Below are positions 9,130 to 17,244 of a DNA stretch of 64,000 nucleotides, in pieces. A program made the translations under genes and the position numbers. Position 1 is the first letter of the stretch. Every line of letters begins with the position of its first letter. The notes beneath the pieces are model-generated. The model searched no databases. It was not told the DNA's origin and was given only the letters and a program-made list of their open reading frames with translations. The stretch lies in NCBI GenBank assembly GCA_965660675.1, contig CBFIAU010000010.1, positions 21,246 through 85,245 on the forward strand, in the 5' to 3' direction. This DNA comes from UBA12202 sp002691725 (GTDB taxonomy: Bacteria > Pseudomonadota > Alphaproteobacteria > Puniceispirillales > UBA1172).

Positions 9130-10167
9130 TTAGCCGCCAGTAACGCTCATATGGCGGGCGACGGCGGGGCTGTTATGATCACGGTCAATGATGAAATCAT
9201 GGCCTTTAGGCTTACGGCTGATGGCCTCTAATATGGCGGCATCGAGAGCGTCTATCCCATCTTCGCCTATCCCATCTTTGCCCCTAACTCCACGTAGTAC
9301 ATCGCGCAGATTGGCACTATCATCCTGCCCCAAACACATATAGAGCATACCCGTACAGGTCAACCGAACACGGTTACAGCTCTCACAGAAATTATGGGTC
9401 AGAGGCGTGATAAAGCCCAGCTTTTGTCCTGTTTCTGCGATCTGAACATAACGCGCCGGCCCGCCTGTGCGATAGGGAATCTCTTGCAGCGTAAAGCGCC
9501 GACTTAACCGCGTTCGCACCAATGATAGCGGCAGATATTGATCAAGCCGATCTTCACCGCCAATATCACCCATGGGCATGACTTCGATAATCGTCATATC
9601 AATCCCTTGATCACCGCACCATGCAAGCATATCCTCGAGTTCATCTTCGTTGACACCTTTCAGCGCAACTGTATTCAGCTTGACAGCAAGTCCGGCGGCT
9701 TGCGCGGCTTTTATTCCTTCCAGGACTTTGGTGAGATCGCCCCAGCGCGTGATGGCTCTGAACTTGTCGGGGTCAAGGGTATCGACGGATACATTAAGCC
9801 GCCGCACCCCGGCATCATAGAGCATATCTGCCATTTTATAGAGTTGGCTACCATTCGTGGTAATTGTCAGCTCATCCAGATTGCCGTTTTTGACTTCTGC
9901 CCCAAGATTGCGAATAAGCGAGATAATATTCCGCCGCACCAATGGCTCACCACCAGTCAGCCGTATCTTGCGCGTTCCGATTGCCATGAAGCGCCGGCAT
10001 AATGTCTCTGTTTCTTCGAGCGACATGATCTCTGATTTTGGTAAAAATGTCATGTCCTCTGCCATGCAATAGACACAGCGAAAATCACAGCGATCGGTAA
10101 CCGAAACGCGCAAATAGGTAATAGGCCGTCCGAACGGATCAAGCAGTGGTGATGGTGCATCTGGCAT
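9130..10167 (-). CDS. moaA: GTP 3',8-cyclase MoaA (molybdenum cofactor synthesis)
   Basis: A 345-residue radical SAM enzyme that, with MoaC, turns GTP into cyclic pyranopterin phosphate. The N-terminal cluster motif is C27, C31, C34 (CDFRCVYC). The second cluster is built by CESC and a later cysteine in GMLYMC. The protein ends in the di-glycine (SVTGG) that MoaA needs. I start at ATG 10167; the TTG two codons upstream is less likely. A repeat inside the C-terminal part (DGIGEDGID) reflects a short in-frame duplication. No other moa gene is in the window. A decayed copy of its 5' part lies at 6734-6872. Confidence 0.96.
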   Translation of the reverse strand: MPDAPSPLLDPFGRPITYLRVSVTDRCDFRCVYCMAEDMTFLPKSEIMSLEETETLCRRFMAIGTRKIRLTGGEPLVRRNIISLIRNLGAEVKNGNLDELTITTNGSQLYKMADMLYDAGVRRLNVSVDTLDPDKFRAITRWGDLTKVLEGIKAAQAAGLAVKLNTVALKGVNEDELEDMLAWCGDQGIDMTIIEVMPMGDIGGEDRLDQYLPLSLVRTRLSRRFTLQEIPYRTGGPARYVQIAETGQKLGFITPLTHNFCESCNRVRLTCTGMLYMCLGQDDSANLRDVLRGVRGKDGIGEDGIDALDAAILEAISRKPKGHDFIIDRDHNSPAVARHMSVTGG

Positions 10168-10231
10168 AGTCAAAAGAATTATCCTATTTTAAGTGGAAAA
10201 TAAACCACCATATTCATCTTATTGACCATAA

Positions 10232-11158
10232 TTATAGGCCTTCAATATGGGCGATGCCAAGTGCCGACTCGCCGCCTCCTGCATAGATGACATAGACGCG
10301 CCCATCTGTTTCAAACAAATAAGGGTCACGCAAGGCATGTTCATTTGGCGCGGCAATACCAATCTCCGATGCGGTAATGGGAGTATTGACACCTTCCCAA
10401 TCAAGCTCAGGGGCAAGTAAAGTGACGGTATTTTGCGCCGTCCATTGGTGCCATTCGCGTGATAAATCAATGACTGAATAGAGCAATGATTCCGGCGCAT
10501 CCCCAACCCTTGTCCAGATGACATGCAATCGCTCGCCGCGCACCAACACCCCAGCATGGCGATGCCCGGATGGAAAGGCATAAGGGCCAAACGCAATCTC
10601 ACCCGCCGCGGATTGCCGCAACATCTGACCACCTAAAGCTAGCGCATATGTATCGCCATTATAATCAAACATCCGCAAATATGTCTGATTGATCCGCTTA
10701 TGCGCGATCCTCCAGATAAGCCCATCATCTGACGATGCCTGAAGCGAGCGTTGCTCACCATCATGATCAAGGCCATGAAACACCATGCCTAGTTGCTGGC
10801 GGCTATGGTCAATATAGACATCGGGTGAGGCAATATGCGGATAAAGCCCAGACACCCCACGGTCAAGCGCCCATTGCGGTTCAGCAACCGGCGGTTTGTG
10901 CAAGGGGAGGGGCGTGTCTGATAGATGCAGAACCCCATTTTGATAAAGCCGCCACGGCCCCAACAGATCATCCGCCAGCGCCAGCCGAATATGATCACCC
11001 CAATGATGCGCAAAATACAAATAATAACGCGCCTTTCGGTGTGGCAGCCATGACGGCGCCTCAATCAGCGACGGGCCATTAATATTATTGCCAAATGGCG
11101 CGCCTGAATGCGCCTGGATGATGGGCTGGTCTGATATCCGATGTGCGATGATAGACAT
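10232..11158 (-). CDS. GH43-like / five-bladed beta-propeller protein
   Basis: About 308 residues resembling glycosidase-type beta-propeller proteins of the GH43/GH32 fold. It has repeated aromatic strand motifs (KARYYLYFAHH, LADDLLGPW, HIASPDVYID) and a closing DPYLFETDGRVYVIYAGGG close to the C-terminus. This last acidic motif is typical of the fold's final blade. I chose ATG 11158 because an upstream extension would cross the start of the divergent EamA gene (11246) and has unlike composition. There is no signal peptide, so it would be cytoplasmic. Enzyme activity is not shown, since the catalytic acids cannot be assigned with confidence. Confidence 0.7.
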   Translation of the reverse strand: MSIIAHRISDQPIIQAHSGAPFGNNINGPSLIEAPSWLPHRKARYYLYFAHHWGDHIRLALADDLLGPWRLYQNGVLHLSDTPLPLHKPPVAEPQWALDRGVSGLYPHIASPDVYIDHSRQQLGMVFHGLDHDGEQRSLQASSDDGLIWRIAHKRINQTYLRMFDYNGDTYALALGGQMLRQSAAGEIAFGPYAFPSGHRHAGVLVRGERLHVIWTRVGDAPESLLYSVIDLSREWHQWTAQNTVTLLAPELDWEGVNTPITASEIGIAAPNEHALRDPYLFETDGRVYVIYAGGGESALGIAHIEGL

Positions 11159-11245
11159 GACAGCGCAGATAATAGCAGATATAGTTTGTGAGTATATTTT
11201 ATATGAGGCAACGGCGACGCCTCTTTTTTGTAAAGTGCTGTCCTT

Positions 11246-12133
11246 ATGCCAAAACTCACTCCTCTTGAAATCCTTATGGCGGTTATGGTGCCCTTGGTTT
11301 GGGGGATGGGATTTGTCTTTGCGAAAGGGGCGATACATCATTTTCCGCCAATTTTATTGATGGCATTCCGCTTCACCCTGACGGCATTGGTGTTGGTCTG
11401 GTTTGTGCCTGTTCCGTGGGGCAATTTGAAAAAGCTTTTCTATATTGCTATCATTGCGGCGGCTATTCAGTATAGCCTGACATTTACTGGACTTGCTGGT
11501 CTCGAAGCCGGGCTAGCATCGCTTATTGTTCAACTTGAGGTGCCATTTCTGGTGCTGTTGGGGGCGTTGTTTTTGCAAGAACGTCCGGGGGCTCAAAAAT
11601 GGGTTGGTATCCTGATCTCATTTATCGGTGTTGCGCTGATGACGCAACAAGATGCGTTAAGCGGCAGTTTATGGTCAGTCTTTCTGGTCATAGGTGGATG
11701 TTTTGTCTGGGCTTGCGGTCAGGTCATGGTGCGATCACTTAAAGATATCGGCGGATTGCAAGTCACCGCATGGGTGGCGGTTTTTGCCACACCGCAGCTA
11801 TTTGTCATGTCAGCCATTTTTGAAGCAGGTCAAATGGAGGCGATTGCCAACGCTAATCGCAACGTTTGGCTAACCGTCATTTATCTGGGTTTAGTGATGA
11901 CCTGTTTTGGCTATTTTTTATGGAACTCACTAATCCGCCGTCATGATGTTGGCGTGGTAGCGCCATTTTTACTCCTGCTTCCGGTATTTTCCCTTATCGG
12001 CGGGATGCTTGTTTTAGGCGAGGAGCCGACGGCAGAAAAACTGCTTGGCGGCGTGGTTATCTTATTGGGGGTGGCGATCATAACCATCAGACCAAGGCGA
12101 TTTAGAAAAGCCACACCAACACCATCATCATAA
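11246..12133 (+). CDS. EamA/DMT-superfamily transporter (copy 1)
   Basis: A 295-residue protein with about ten hydrophobic segments and the two-fold EamA repeat. The first half begins MVPLVWGMGFVFAKGA, and the second begins near residue 150 with WACGQVMVRSL. Members export metabolites such as amino acids or sugars from the cytoplasm. It is divergent from the propeller gene at 10232-11158, with an 87-bp gap. The substrate cannot be inferred. It differs clearly from the other EamA gene at 22829-23800. Confidence 0.85.
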   Translation: MPKLTPLEILMAVMVPLVWGMGFVFAKGAIHHFPPILLMAFRFTLTALVLVWFVPVPWGNLKKLFYIAIIAAAIQYSLTFTGLAGLEAGLASLIVQLEVPFLVLLGALFLQERPGAQKWVGILISFIGVALMTQQDALSGSLWSVFLVIGGCFVWACGQVMVRSLKDIGGLQVTAWVAVFATPQLFVMSAIFEAGQMEAIANANRNVWLTVIYLGLVMTCFGYFLWNSLIRRHDVGVVAPFLLLLPVFSLIGGMLVLGEEPTAEKLLGGVVILLGVAIITIRPRRFRKATPTPSS

Positions 12134-12347
12134 GCGTGTTTGGGTTTAGGCATATATTAATGTCTGACCAACCGCAAATATGACCGCAGATGTTAGCAAA
12201 ATGGCTGAGGCAGGGGTTCCATTTGGGCGCAGTTTCAAATTAAGCGGAACGATATTCTTCTGGCTTAAACGAATTGTATTGAACGCCATTTCGGCCTTAT
12301 AGTATTAATGCCATTTAGGGCAATATGAGACGTGATGGAATAACCAG

Positions 12348-13361
12348 ATGACAGATATTCAAAGACAGCCAATCATCGGTAAATCAGTTTGGAAAGCGGC
12401 CAATTTTGCCGATAATAGCGGCCGTGACAAGAACCAGGATAGTATCTGGTGTCATCATTTAACCACAGCGGAGATTGCCGCATGTGATGCGATGCTGGCC
12501 TCACTCAAATCCCGCGGTCTGGCTTTCCCACAGATCAAGCAGTCTGATATCGCCAAACCTGATATCGTTACGGGGGCGTTGGCTGAGTTGCTGGATAGCC
12601 TCACCGATGAGCTGGAAAATGGCCTTGGCTTTAAGTTGCTGAGGGGGTTGCCTATCGCCCGTTACAGCGATGATGATATCAATACGCTGTTCTATGCTAT
12701 TGGGCTTTATATGGGGCAACCGGTTTGCCAAAACCCCAAAGGTGACTTGCTTGGCAATGTCATGAATGTTGGTGATATTACCAGAAAAGACACACGTGTT
12801 TATGAAACCAGTTTGTATCTGCCTTATCATACTGATCCGTCGGATGTTGTTGGCTTGCTATCTGTGCGTAAAGCGAAATCAGGTGGGATGAGCAGTCTGG
12901 TCAGTGCCGCCGCCATCTATAATGCCATTTTAGAACGCCGGCCAGATTTACTGGATATTTATTATCAGCAATTTTGCTATGCCCATCTCGGCGAAGATAA
13001 AACCTCGCCTATCTTTAGCTTTCACCATGGTAAGCTAAGTTGCCGCTATCTCAGACAATATATTGAGCTGGGATATGAGCAGATGGGCGTCCCTCTATCG
13101 CCGCTGGTGAAAGAAGCTTTAGATGTCTTTGATGAGATTATGATGTCGCCAGATATGCGGATTGATATGATGATGGAGCCGGGTGATATGCAATTTGCAA
13201 ATAATTATATGGTTCTACATTCGCGCACAGCGTTTGATGATCATGATGAGAAAGACTTGTGGCGGAAAAAACTTCGGCTCTGGCTAAAGATGGAAAATGC
13301 GCGATTGCTAGCGCCAGAATTCCCCGGGCGAAATGGCTTTGGCGTACCGGCATATCTGTAA
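12348..13361 (+). CDS. TauD/TfdA-like Fe(II)/2-oxoglutarate dioxygenase
   Basis: A 337-residue oxygenase of the TauD/gamma-butyrobetaine hydroxylase group. The iron ligands can be placed at H161 and D163 (YHTDPSD) and H291 (LHSRTAF), followed by arginines for 2-oxoglutarate binding (R293 and WRKKLRLWL). Such enzymes hydroxylate sulfonates, betaines or similar small molecules, often releasing a sulfur or nitrogen group. It stands alone between an exporter and a convergent amine oxidase, so the substrate is open. The betaine importer and methylamine genes elsewhere in the window make a quaternary amine plausible. Confidence 0.82.
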   Translation: MTDIQRQPIIGKSVWKAANFADNSGRDKNQDSIWCHHLTTAEIAACDAMLASLKSRGLAFPQIKQSDIAKPDIVTGALAELLDSLTDELENGLGFKLLRGLPIARYSDDDINTLFYAIGLYMGQPVCQNPKGDLLGNVMNVGDITRKDTRVYETSLYLPYHTDPSDVVGLLSVRKAKSGGMSSLVSAAAIYNAILERRPDLLDIYYQQFCYAHLGEDKTSPIFSFHHGKLSCRYLRQYIELGYEQMGVPLSPLVKEALDVFDEIMMSPDMRIDMMMEPGDMQFANNYMVLHSRTAFDDHDEKDLWRKKLRLWLKMENARLLAPEFPGRNGFGVPAYL

Positions 13362-13404
13362 ATGCTGACACAAGCAGCTGATCAGGTTCAGCAGGTGATC
13401 AGGT

Positions 13405-14754
13405 TCAGCCACGCTTGGCACTCATCATGCGGCTGGCGGCATCTCTGCCTGATATAAAGGCGCCGTGGCAGGTGCCATAATGGGAAATGCTGGCCGCCTC
13501 ACCAGCGAAAAATAAGGTGTCCTCAACCGCTTCCATTAAGGTCTGGCGCATGGTGGAAGCACCTGAGCTTGCATAAGAATATGCCCCCAGCGCCCATGGA
13601 TCACTCGCCCATGCGGTCGTGATGATACTATCCTTATTACCCATAATGTCATGACCAAAGAGATGCGTCATGGTTTGATGGGCATAATCAATGAGTGCGG
13701 CTGTCCCTTGTTTTTCGAGATATTCACCATGACTGCCACCAGCAAAGACCACCGCCTGCTGATGTGTATTACCGCCTCCGGAGCTTAGCTTTCCTCTTGG
13801 GTATATATTAATGTCAACCGAGCCAACAAACCCGTCATCCTCCGCCATATTATTAGCCGCATCATTATGGGGGCAGGCCACATGCCAGCCAGCCATATCA
13901 TCAGAGAATGTGGCAGGCGCAAATGATATGCCAATCTTGTTTAGCACTCCACAAGGCAAGGCGGTTATAGCGCTCATCATGGGGTCAGGTAACTCAGGGG
14001 TAAAACGGATCATGCCCGATAACAAAATATTTGTTGATACCGTGATGAGAACCTTTTTGGCCGTGCAAGTGCCTTTATTTGTTGTGACAGAGACATGATT
14101 TGCGGCCCAGTCAATCGCCTGGACGGCGCAGTTTTTTTCAACATTTACATCTGCCGCCCATCTCAAGATCAGATTGCCAAGACCATCAGCAACAGCATAA
14201 TCAAGGCCACTGCCAGCATTGAGATAGTCCCTCACCGATAAGCCAGCAATATCAGCGGCACATAATCCTGCCATGCAATGATTAAATACAGGGGCAAAGG
14301 GGCTGTCCCAATCTATGTATTCAGCCATGTCATCACTATCATCACTATCCGGGCTATCATCCCTATCAGGGCTATTAGGGGCAATGGATTGCGCTTCCAT
14401 CGCTGCTTGGCATTGCTCAAAGAAATCAAAAAAGCGGCGGCGGAAATCAGCGTCTTGTGATGCTATGCCAGCACCAAATTGCCATTTATCAAAGGCAAAC
14501 TGATCACCATCACCCAAAGCAATATCCAAGCCATGCGCGATGTTTGTGATCGGGTTAGTCGCGCCTTCATGCAGGTATGAGCAGCCTAAATCAAACCAAC
14601 TGCCATCCTTAAAAGCTTCGCTATAAGCCCTGCCGCCAATTCGATGCGAGGCTTCAAATACTTTGTGAGGGATATTATGCTCTGATAAAATCTTGCTGGC
14701 GCTTAATCCGGCAACGCCAGCACCTATGATGATGATATCCGTATCATAGGTCAA
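13405..14754 (-). CDS. FAD-dependent amine oxidase
   Basis: A 449-residue flavin amine oxidase/polyamine oxidase-like protein. The dinucleotide-binding motif IIGAGVAGLSASKIL is at the N-terminus, followed by GGRAYSE, and the C-terminal FAD block FFAGEAAS is present. The start appears to be TTG at 14754, overlapping the stop of the small membrane gene 14744-14950 by 11 bases, so translation is probably coupled. An acidic, serine-rich insertion (DRDDSPDSDDSDD) near residue 130 is built from short DNA repeats at about 14330-14385. It contains no signal peptide. The amine substrate is not known. Confidence 0.85.
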   Translation of the reverse strand: MTYDTDIIIIGAGVAGLSASKILSEHNIPHKVFEASHRIGGRAYSEAFKDGSWFDLGCSYLHEGATNPITNIAHGLDIALGDGDQFAFDKWQFGAGIASQDADFRRRFFDFFEQCQAAMEAQSIAPNSPDRDDSPDSDDSDDMAEYIDWDSPFAPVFNHCMAGLCAADIAGLSVRDYLNAGSGLDYAVADGLGNLILRWAADVNVEKNCAVQAIDWAANHVSVTTNKGTCTAKKVLITVSTNILLSGMIRFTPELPDPMMSAITALPCGVLNKIGISFAPATFSDDMAGWHVACPHNDAANNMAEDDGFVGSVDINIYPRGKLSSGGGNTHQQAVVFAGGSHGEYLEKQGTAALIDYAHQTMTHLFGHDIMGNKDSIITTAWASDPWALGAYSYASSGASTMRQTLMEAVEDTLFFAGEAASISHYGTCHGAFISGRDAASRMMSAKRG

Positions 14755-14950
14755 ATTGCGCCATCCATACCGTTTTATGCCAGTTAACGATGATTACCGT
14801 GATAGTGATCATGAAAAGCGCCATGGCTAGATGGATGAGACGTTTGGTGCCGTTAGCTAAATTGGTCTTTTCCATCTGAATAAAGGCAAGCACCATAGCG
14901 CCAATTAACAACAATAAGCCAAAGCCGCCTAAAAAAACTGTATTCATCAT
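14744..14950 (-). CDS. Small two-helix membrane protein
   Basis: A 68-residue protein with two hydrophobic helices, about residues 6-25 (FLGGFGLLLLIGAMVLAF) and 40-60 (LAMALFMITITVIIV). A short polar loop KTNLANGTKR joins them. It ends inside the start of the amine oxidase, so the two form one transcript. It is divergent from proteorhodopsin with about 300 bp between, and the shared promoter region could link the two. I do not recognise the family. Confidence 0.65.
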   Translation of the reverse strand: MMNTVFLGGFGLLLLIGAMVLAFIQMEKTNLANGTKRLIHLAMALFMITITVIIVNWHKTVWMAQFDL

Positions 14951-15133
14951 AATGTTGAACCTTTGATCAAATCTTAAAGTATTAAAACATAAGCATTATA
15001 TGTAATTAAACAAAATTAACATATATTTTACATAAAGATATTCATGATTCCGGCAATTATCCGCAATTATGGCAAAAAATAGGCAATTTTTTAATATTTT
15101 TTAATATTAATTATCAAGCACTTAATTAATATT

Positions 15134-15150
15134 CTCTAATATATATAGAG
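15134..15150. promoter_or_regulatory. Palindrome in the proteorhodopsin upstream region
   Basis: CTCTA-N7-TAGAG, about 100 bp upstream of the proteorhodopsin start, in a very AT-rich promoter region shared with the divergent membrane protein gene. It could be an operator or simply AT-rich promoter sequence; I cannot tell. Confidence 0.3.
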
Positions 15151-15189
15151 TAAAAACATTGCCTTAGTGTGTTTTAAATTTATTTAGTA

Positions 15190-15208
15190 TGTGATGCTTA
15201 GCATCGCA
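15190..15208. promoter_or_regulatory. 19-bp palindrome in the proteorhodopsin leader
   Basis: Bases TGTGATGCT-T-AGCATCGCA form a near-perfect dyad (one mismatch) centred at 15199. It lies about 28 bp before the GAGGAG ribosome site of proteorhodopsin. It may be an operator or an mRNA 5' hairpin that stabilises this strongly expressed message. Confidence 0.45.
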
Positions 15209-15248
15209 TATTACGTCGTGATAAATCTCAATATTGAGGAGTTATAAT

Positions 15249-16049
15249 ATGTTTAAGACGTTGAAAAATGCATTGGTAGCAGCAGTACCAGTTTCACTGA
15301 TTTCTGCTATGCCTGCTTTTGCTGACGTAAATCTAAAATCTGATGATTACGTTGGTATTTCTTTTTGGTTAATTTCAATGGCATTGATTGCAGCTACTGC
15401 TTTCTTCTGGCTTGAAATTAGCCGTGTATCTGCCAAGTGGAAAACTTCACTAGTCGTATCTGGTATGGTTACCATGGTTGCTGCTGTTCACTATTTCTAT
15501 ATGCGTGATGTGTGGGTTCTGACTGGAACAACACCAACAGTATATCGTTATATTGACTGGTTGATTACTGTGCCACTTCTGATGATTGAGTTCTACCTCA
15601 TCCTCAGCGCGATTACGAAAGTGTCTTCTGGCATCTTCTGGCGTTTGATGATTGGTACACTAGTCATGCTAATCGGTGGATATATCGGTGAATCTAGCTT
15701 TACTGATGAAAACGCTCGTATCTTTGGTGATGCCACCATTACGATCGGTTTCGTTATTGGTATGCTCGGGTGGGCCTATATTCTTTATGAAATCTTTGCT
15801 GGTGAAGCAGGACAGCTGAGTGCTGAAAAAGCACCCGAGTCTGTGCAATCTGCTTTCTCAACAATGCGGTGGATTGTTACCATCGGCTGGGCGATTTATC
15901 CATTAGGATATTTCTTCGGCTACATGGTCAGCGATACACCAGATTTCGATTCACTAAACATTATTTACAACCTTGCTGACGTGCTCAACAAGATTGCGTT
16001 TGGTGTAATCATCTGGAGCGTTGCAACAACTGAGTCTGACAAAGCCTAA
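15249..16049 (+). CDS. Green-tuned proton-pumping proteorhodopsin
   Basis: A 266-residue, seven-helix microbial rhodopsin with a cleavable signal peptide (cut near AFA-D, residue 26). The retinal Schiff base is K248 (NLADVLNKIAFG). The counterion is D103, followed by T107 and the proton donor E114, the DTE pattern of outward proton pumps. H81 matches the conserved helix-B histidine. Position 111 (equivalent to 105 of the founding protein) is leucine, the green-absorbing form. The start is ATG 15249 with GAGGAG upstream; the TTG at 15234 lies before that ribosome site and is rejected. The retinal genes follow directly downstream. Confidence 0.98.
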   Translation: MFKTLKNALVAAVPVSLISAMPAFADVNLKSDDYVGISFWLISMALIAATAFFWLEISRVSAKWKTSLVVSGMVTMVAAVHYFYMRDVWVLTGTTPTVYRYIDWLITVPLLMIEFYLILSAITKVSSGIFWRLMIGTLVMLIGGYIGESSFTDENARIFGDATITIGFVIGMLGWAYILYEIFAGEAGQLSAEKAPESVQSAFSTMRWIVTIGWAIYPLGYFFGYMVSDTPDFDSLNIIYNLADVLNKIAFGVIIWSVATTESDKA

Positions 16050-16064
16050 GTTATAAGCATCGCT

Positions 16065-16109
16065 GGGCCGGACAGCCCTTCCCCCCCCTTATATAGGGCT
16101 GTCCGACCC
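16065..16109 (+). terminator. Strong hairpin after proteorhodopsin
   Basis: A 15-bp stem (16065-16079 with 16095-16109, one mismatch) encloses a 15-base C-rich loop containing eight or more cytosines. No T-run follows. It probably ends or attenuates most rhodopsin transcripts so that the rhodopsin message greatly exceeds that for crtE and later genes, and it may protect the mRNA 3' end. Confidence 0.75.
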
Positions 16110-16121
16110 GTCCCTTAAATA

Positions 16122-16187
16122 CCCAAGTAATAAACAAGTAAAATGCAAGTAATAAACAAGTAATACCCAAGTAATGTGCAAGTAATT
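16122..16187 (+). repeat. Six tandem 11-bp repeats before crtE
   Basis: Six contiguous 11-bp units with the core CAAGTAA, beginning at 16122, 16133, 16144, 16155, 16166 and 16177. Only the first two and last bases vary. The period is close to one helical turn, so the cores lie on the same DNA face. The array sits between the rhodopsin hairpin and the crtE ribosome site. It could bind a regulator cooperatively, or be a by-product of replication slippage. Confidence 0.9.
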
Positions 16188-16205
16188 GAATAGGAGTGGT
16201 GAGTC

Positions 16206-17219
16206 ATGGATGATGTAATTAGCAAACAGACAAGCACTCATGACCTAAAGCCTCATTCTGCTGGCGATCTATCCCGTATCGAAGTTACCGTCTTCAAACT
16301 GATTAAATCGCATCTACCAAAATCTAACGATATTCTGGGGCAAGCAGCTCAGCATCATTTTCACGATAGTGGAAAAATGCTACGCGCTAAATTGGCTATG
16401 TCCGCCCACCAACATATATCCTGTCATGCTGATGCGGCGCTGTATTGGGCTGCCGCTATTGAGGTCATGCATAATGCCTCTCTCGTCCATGACGATATTT
16501 CTGATGGCGATCAGATGCGCCGTAACCGGCCTAGCGTCTGGTTCAAATTTGGCCGCGATGTGGCGCTGGCATTAGGTGACTGGCTGATCGGGCTGTCATT
16601 CGAATTAGCGGCAAAGGCCGCAGATAAGTCTGGCCGTCCACAATTAGTGCATATTCTATGCGAGCATATGATGACAACCACTCGCGGTCAGGCGAAAGAG
16701 TTTGAGAAGAACGCTTATCCTAGCCGTAAGGAATATCAAGATATTATTTTGGGTAAGACGGCGCCGCTGTTCATTGCGCCGATTGAAGGCATTGCCATTA
16801 TGGGCGATAAAAAAGAGATTATTCCATCTTCTCGGAAATATTTTCAGGCTATTGGTTCCGTCTATCAAGTGGCTAATGACTTGCTCAACTTTGCGGGTGC
16901 CGATGGGGCAGAAACCAGTGCCGCTGATCTTATTAGACGGTCTCCAAATGCGGTTATTGTGCTGTTTAGAGAAAACTTGTCTCTCCGTGAAAAAGCCCGT
17001 TTCAATACTTGGCTAAATGACGGCAAATCAAGTGATCTGACGCATTGGCTGGATGCGATTATGGCATCAGATGCGATTAGCAAAACAGTGCAGATGATGG
17101 AAGATATGCTGGCTGATGCTGATAAACATTATCATAATATGCCAGAGTTTATGCGTCAGGTTATTGCTCCTATCCAAAAGCTTATCTATTCTGTCAGAAT
17201 TAAAGCGCTAACACATTAA
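16206..17219 (+). CDS. crtE: Geranylgeranyl diphosphate synthase CrtE
   Basis: A 337-residue polyprenyl synthase that would make the C20 precursor of carotenoids. The first aspartate-rich motif is D96-D97-I-S-D100, followed by GDQMRRNRPS. The second, normally DDxxD, is N224-D225-L-L-N228, two Asp-to-Asn changes that are unusual for an active prenyltransferase. The position, first in the crt operon and ahead of crtI and crtB, makes the assignment secure by context even so. A good ribosome site (GGAGTGGTGAG) precedes the ATG. Confidence 0.88.
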   Translation: MDDVISKQTSTHDLKPHSAGDLSRIEVTVFKLIKSHLPKSNDILGQAAQHHFHDSGKMLRAKLAMSAHQHISCHADAALYWAAAIEVMHNASLVHDDISDGDQMRRNRPSVWFKFGRDVALALGDWLIGLSFELAAKAADKSGRPQLVHILCEHMMTTTRGQAKEFEKNAYPSRKEYQDIILGKTAPLFIAPIEGIAIMGDKKEIIPSSRKYFQAIGSVYQVANDLLNFAGADGAETSAADLIRRSPNAVIVLFRENLSLREKARFNTWLNDGKSSDLTHWLDAIMASDAISKTVQMMEDMLADADKHYHNMPEFMRQVIAPIQKLIYSVRIKALTH

Positions 17220-17244
17220 TGTTGAGATAGGCATAAATATTTCC

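Noticed and set aside
9538..10002. Plus-strand frame opposite moaA
   Set aside because: It is antisense to conserved radical SAM sequence and has no start signals.
15234..15248. TTG start for proteorhodopsin
   Set aside because: It overlaps the GAGGAG ribosome site that serves ATG 15249, and the signal peptide begins at the ATG.
15249..16049. Sodium or chloride pump, or blue-tuned rhodopsin
   Set aside because: The motif is D-T-E with leucine at the tuning site, not NDQ or NTQ, so a green proton pump is the better call.
16122..16187. CRISPR-like array
   Set aside because: Units are contiguous 11-bp repeats without spacers and there are no cas genes. The same holds for the arrays at 48537 and 50961.
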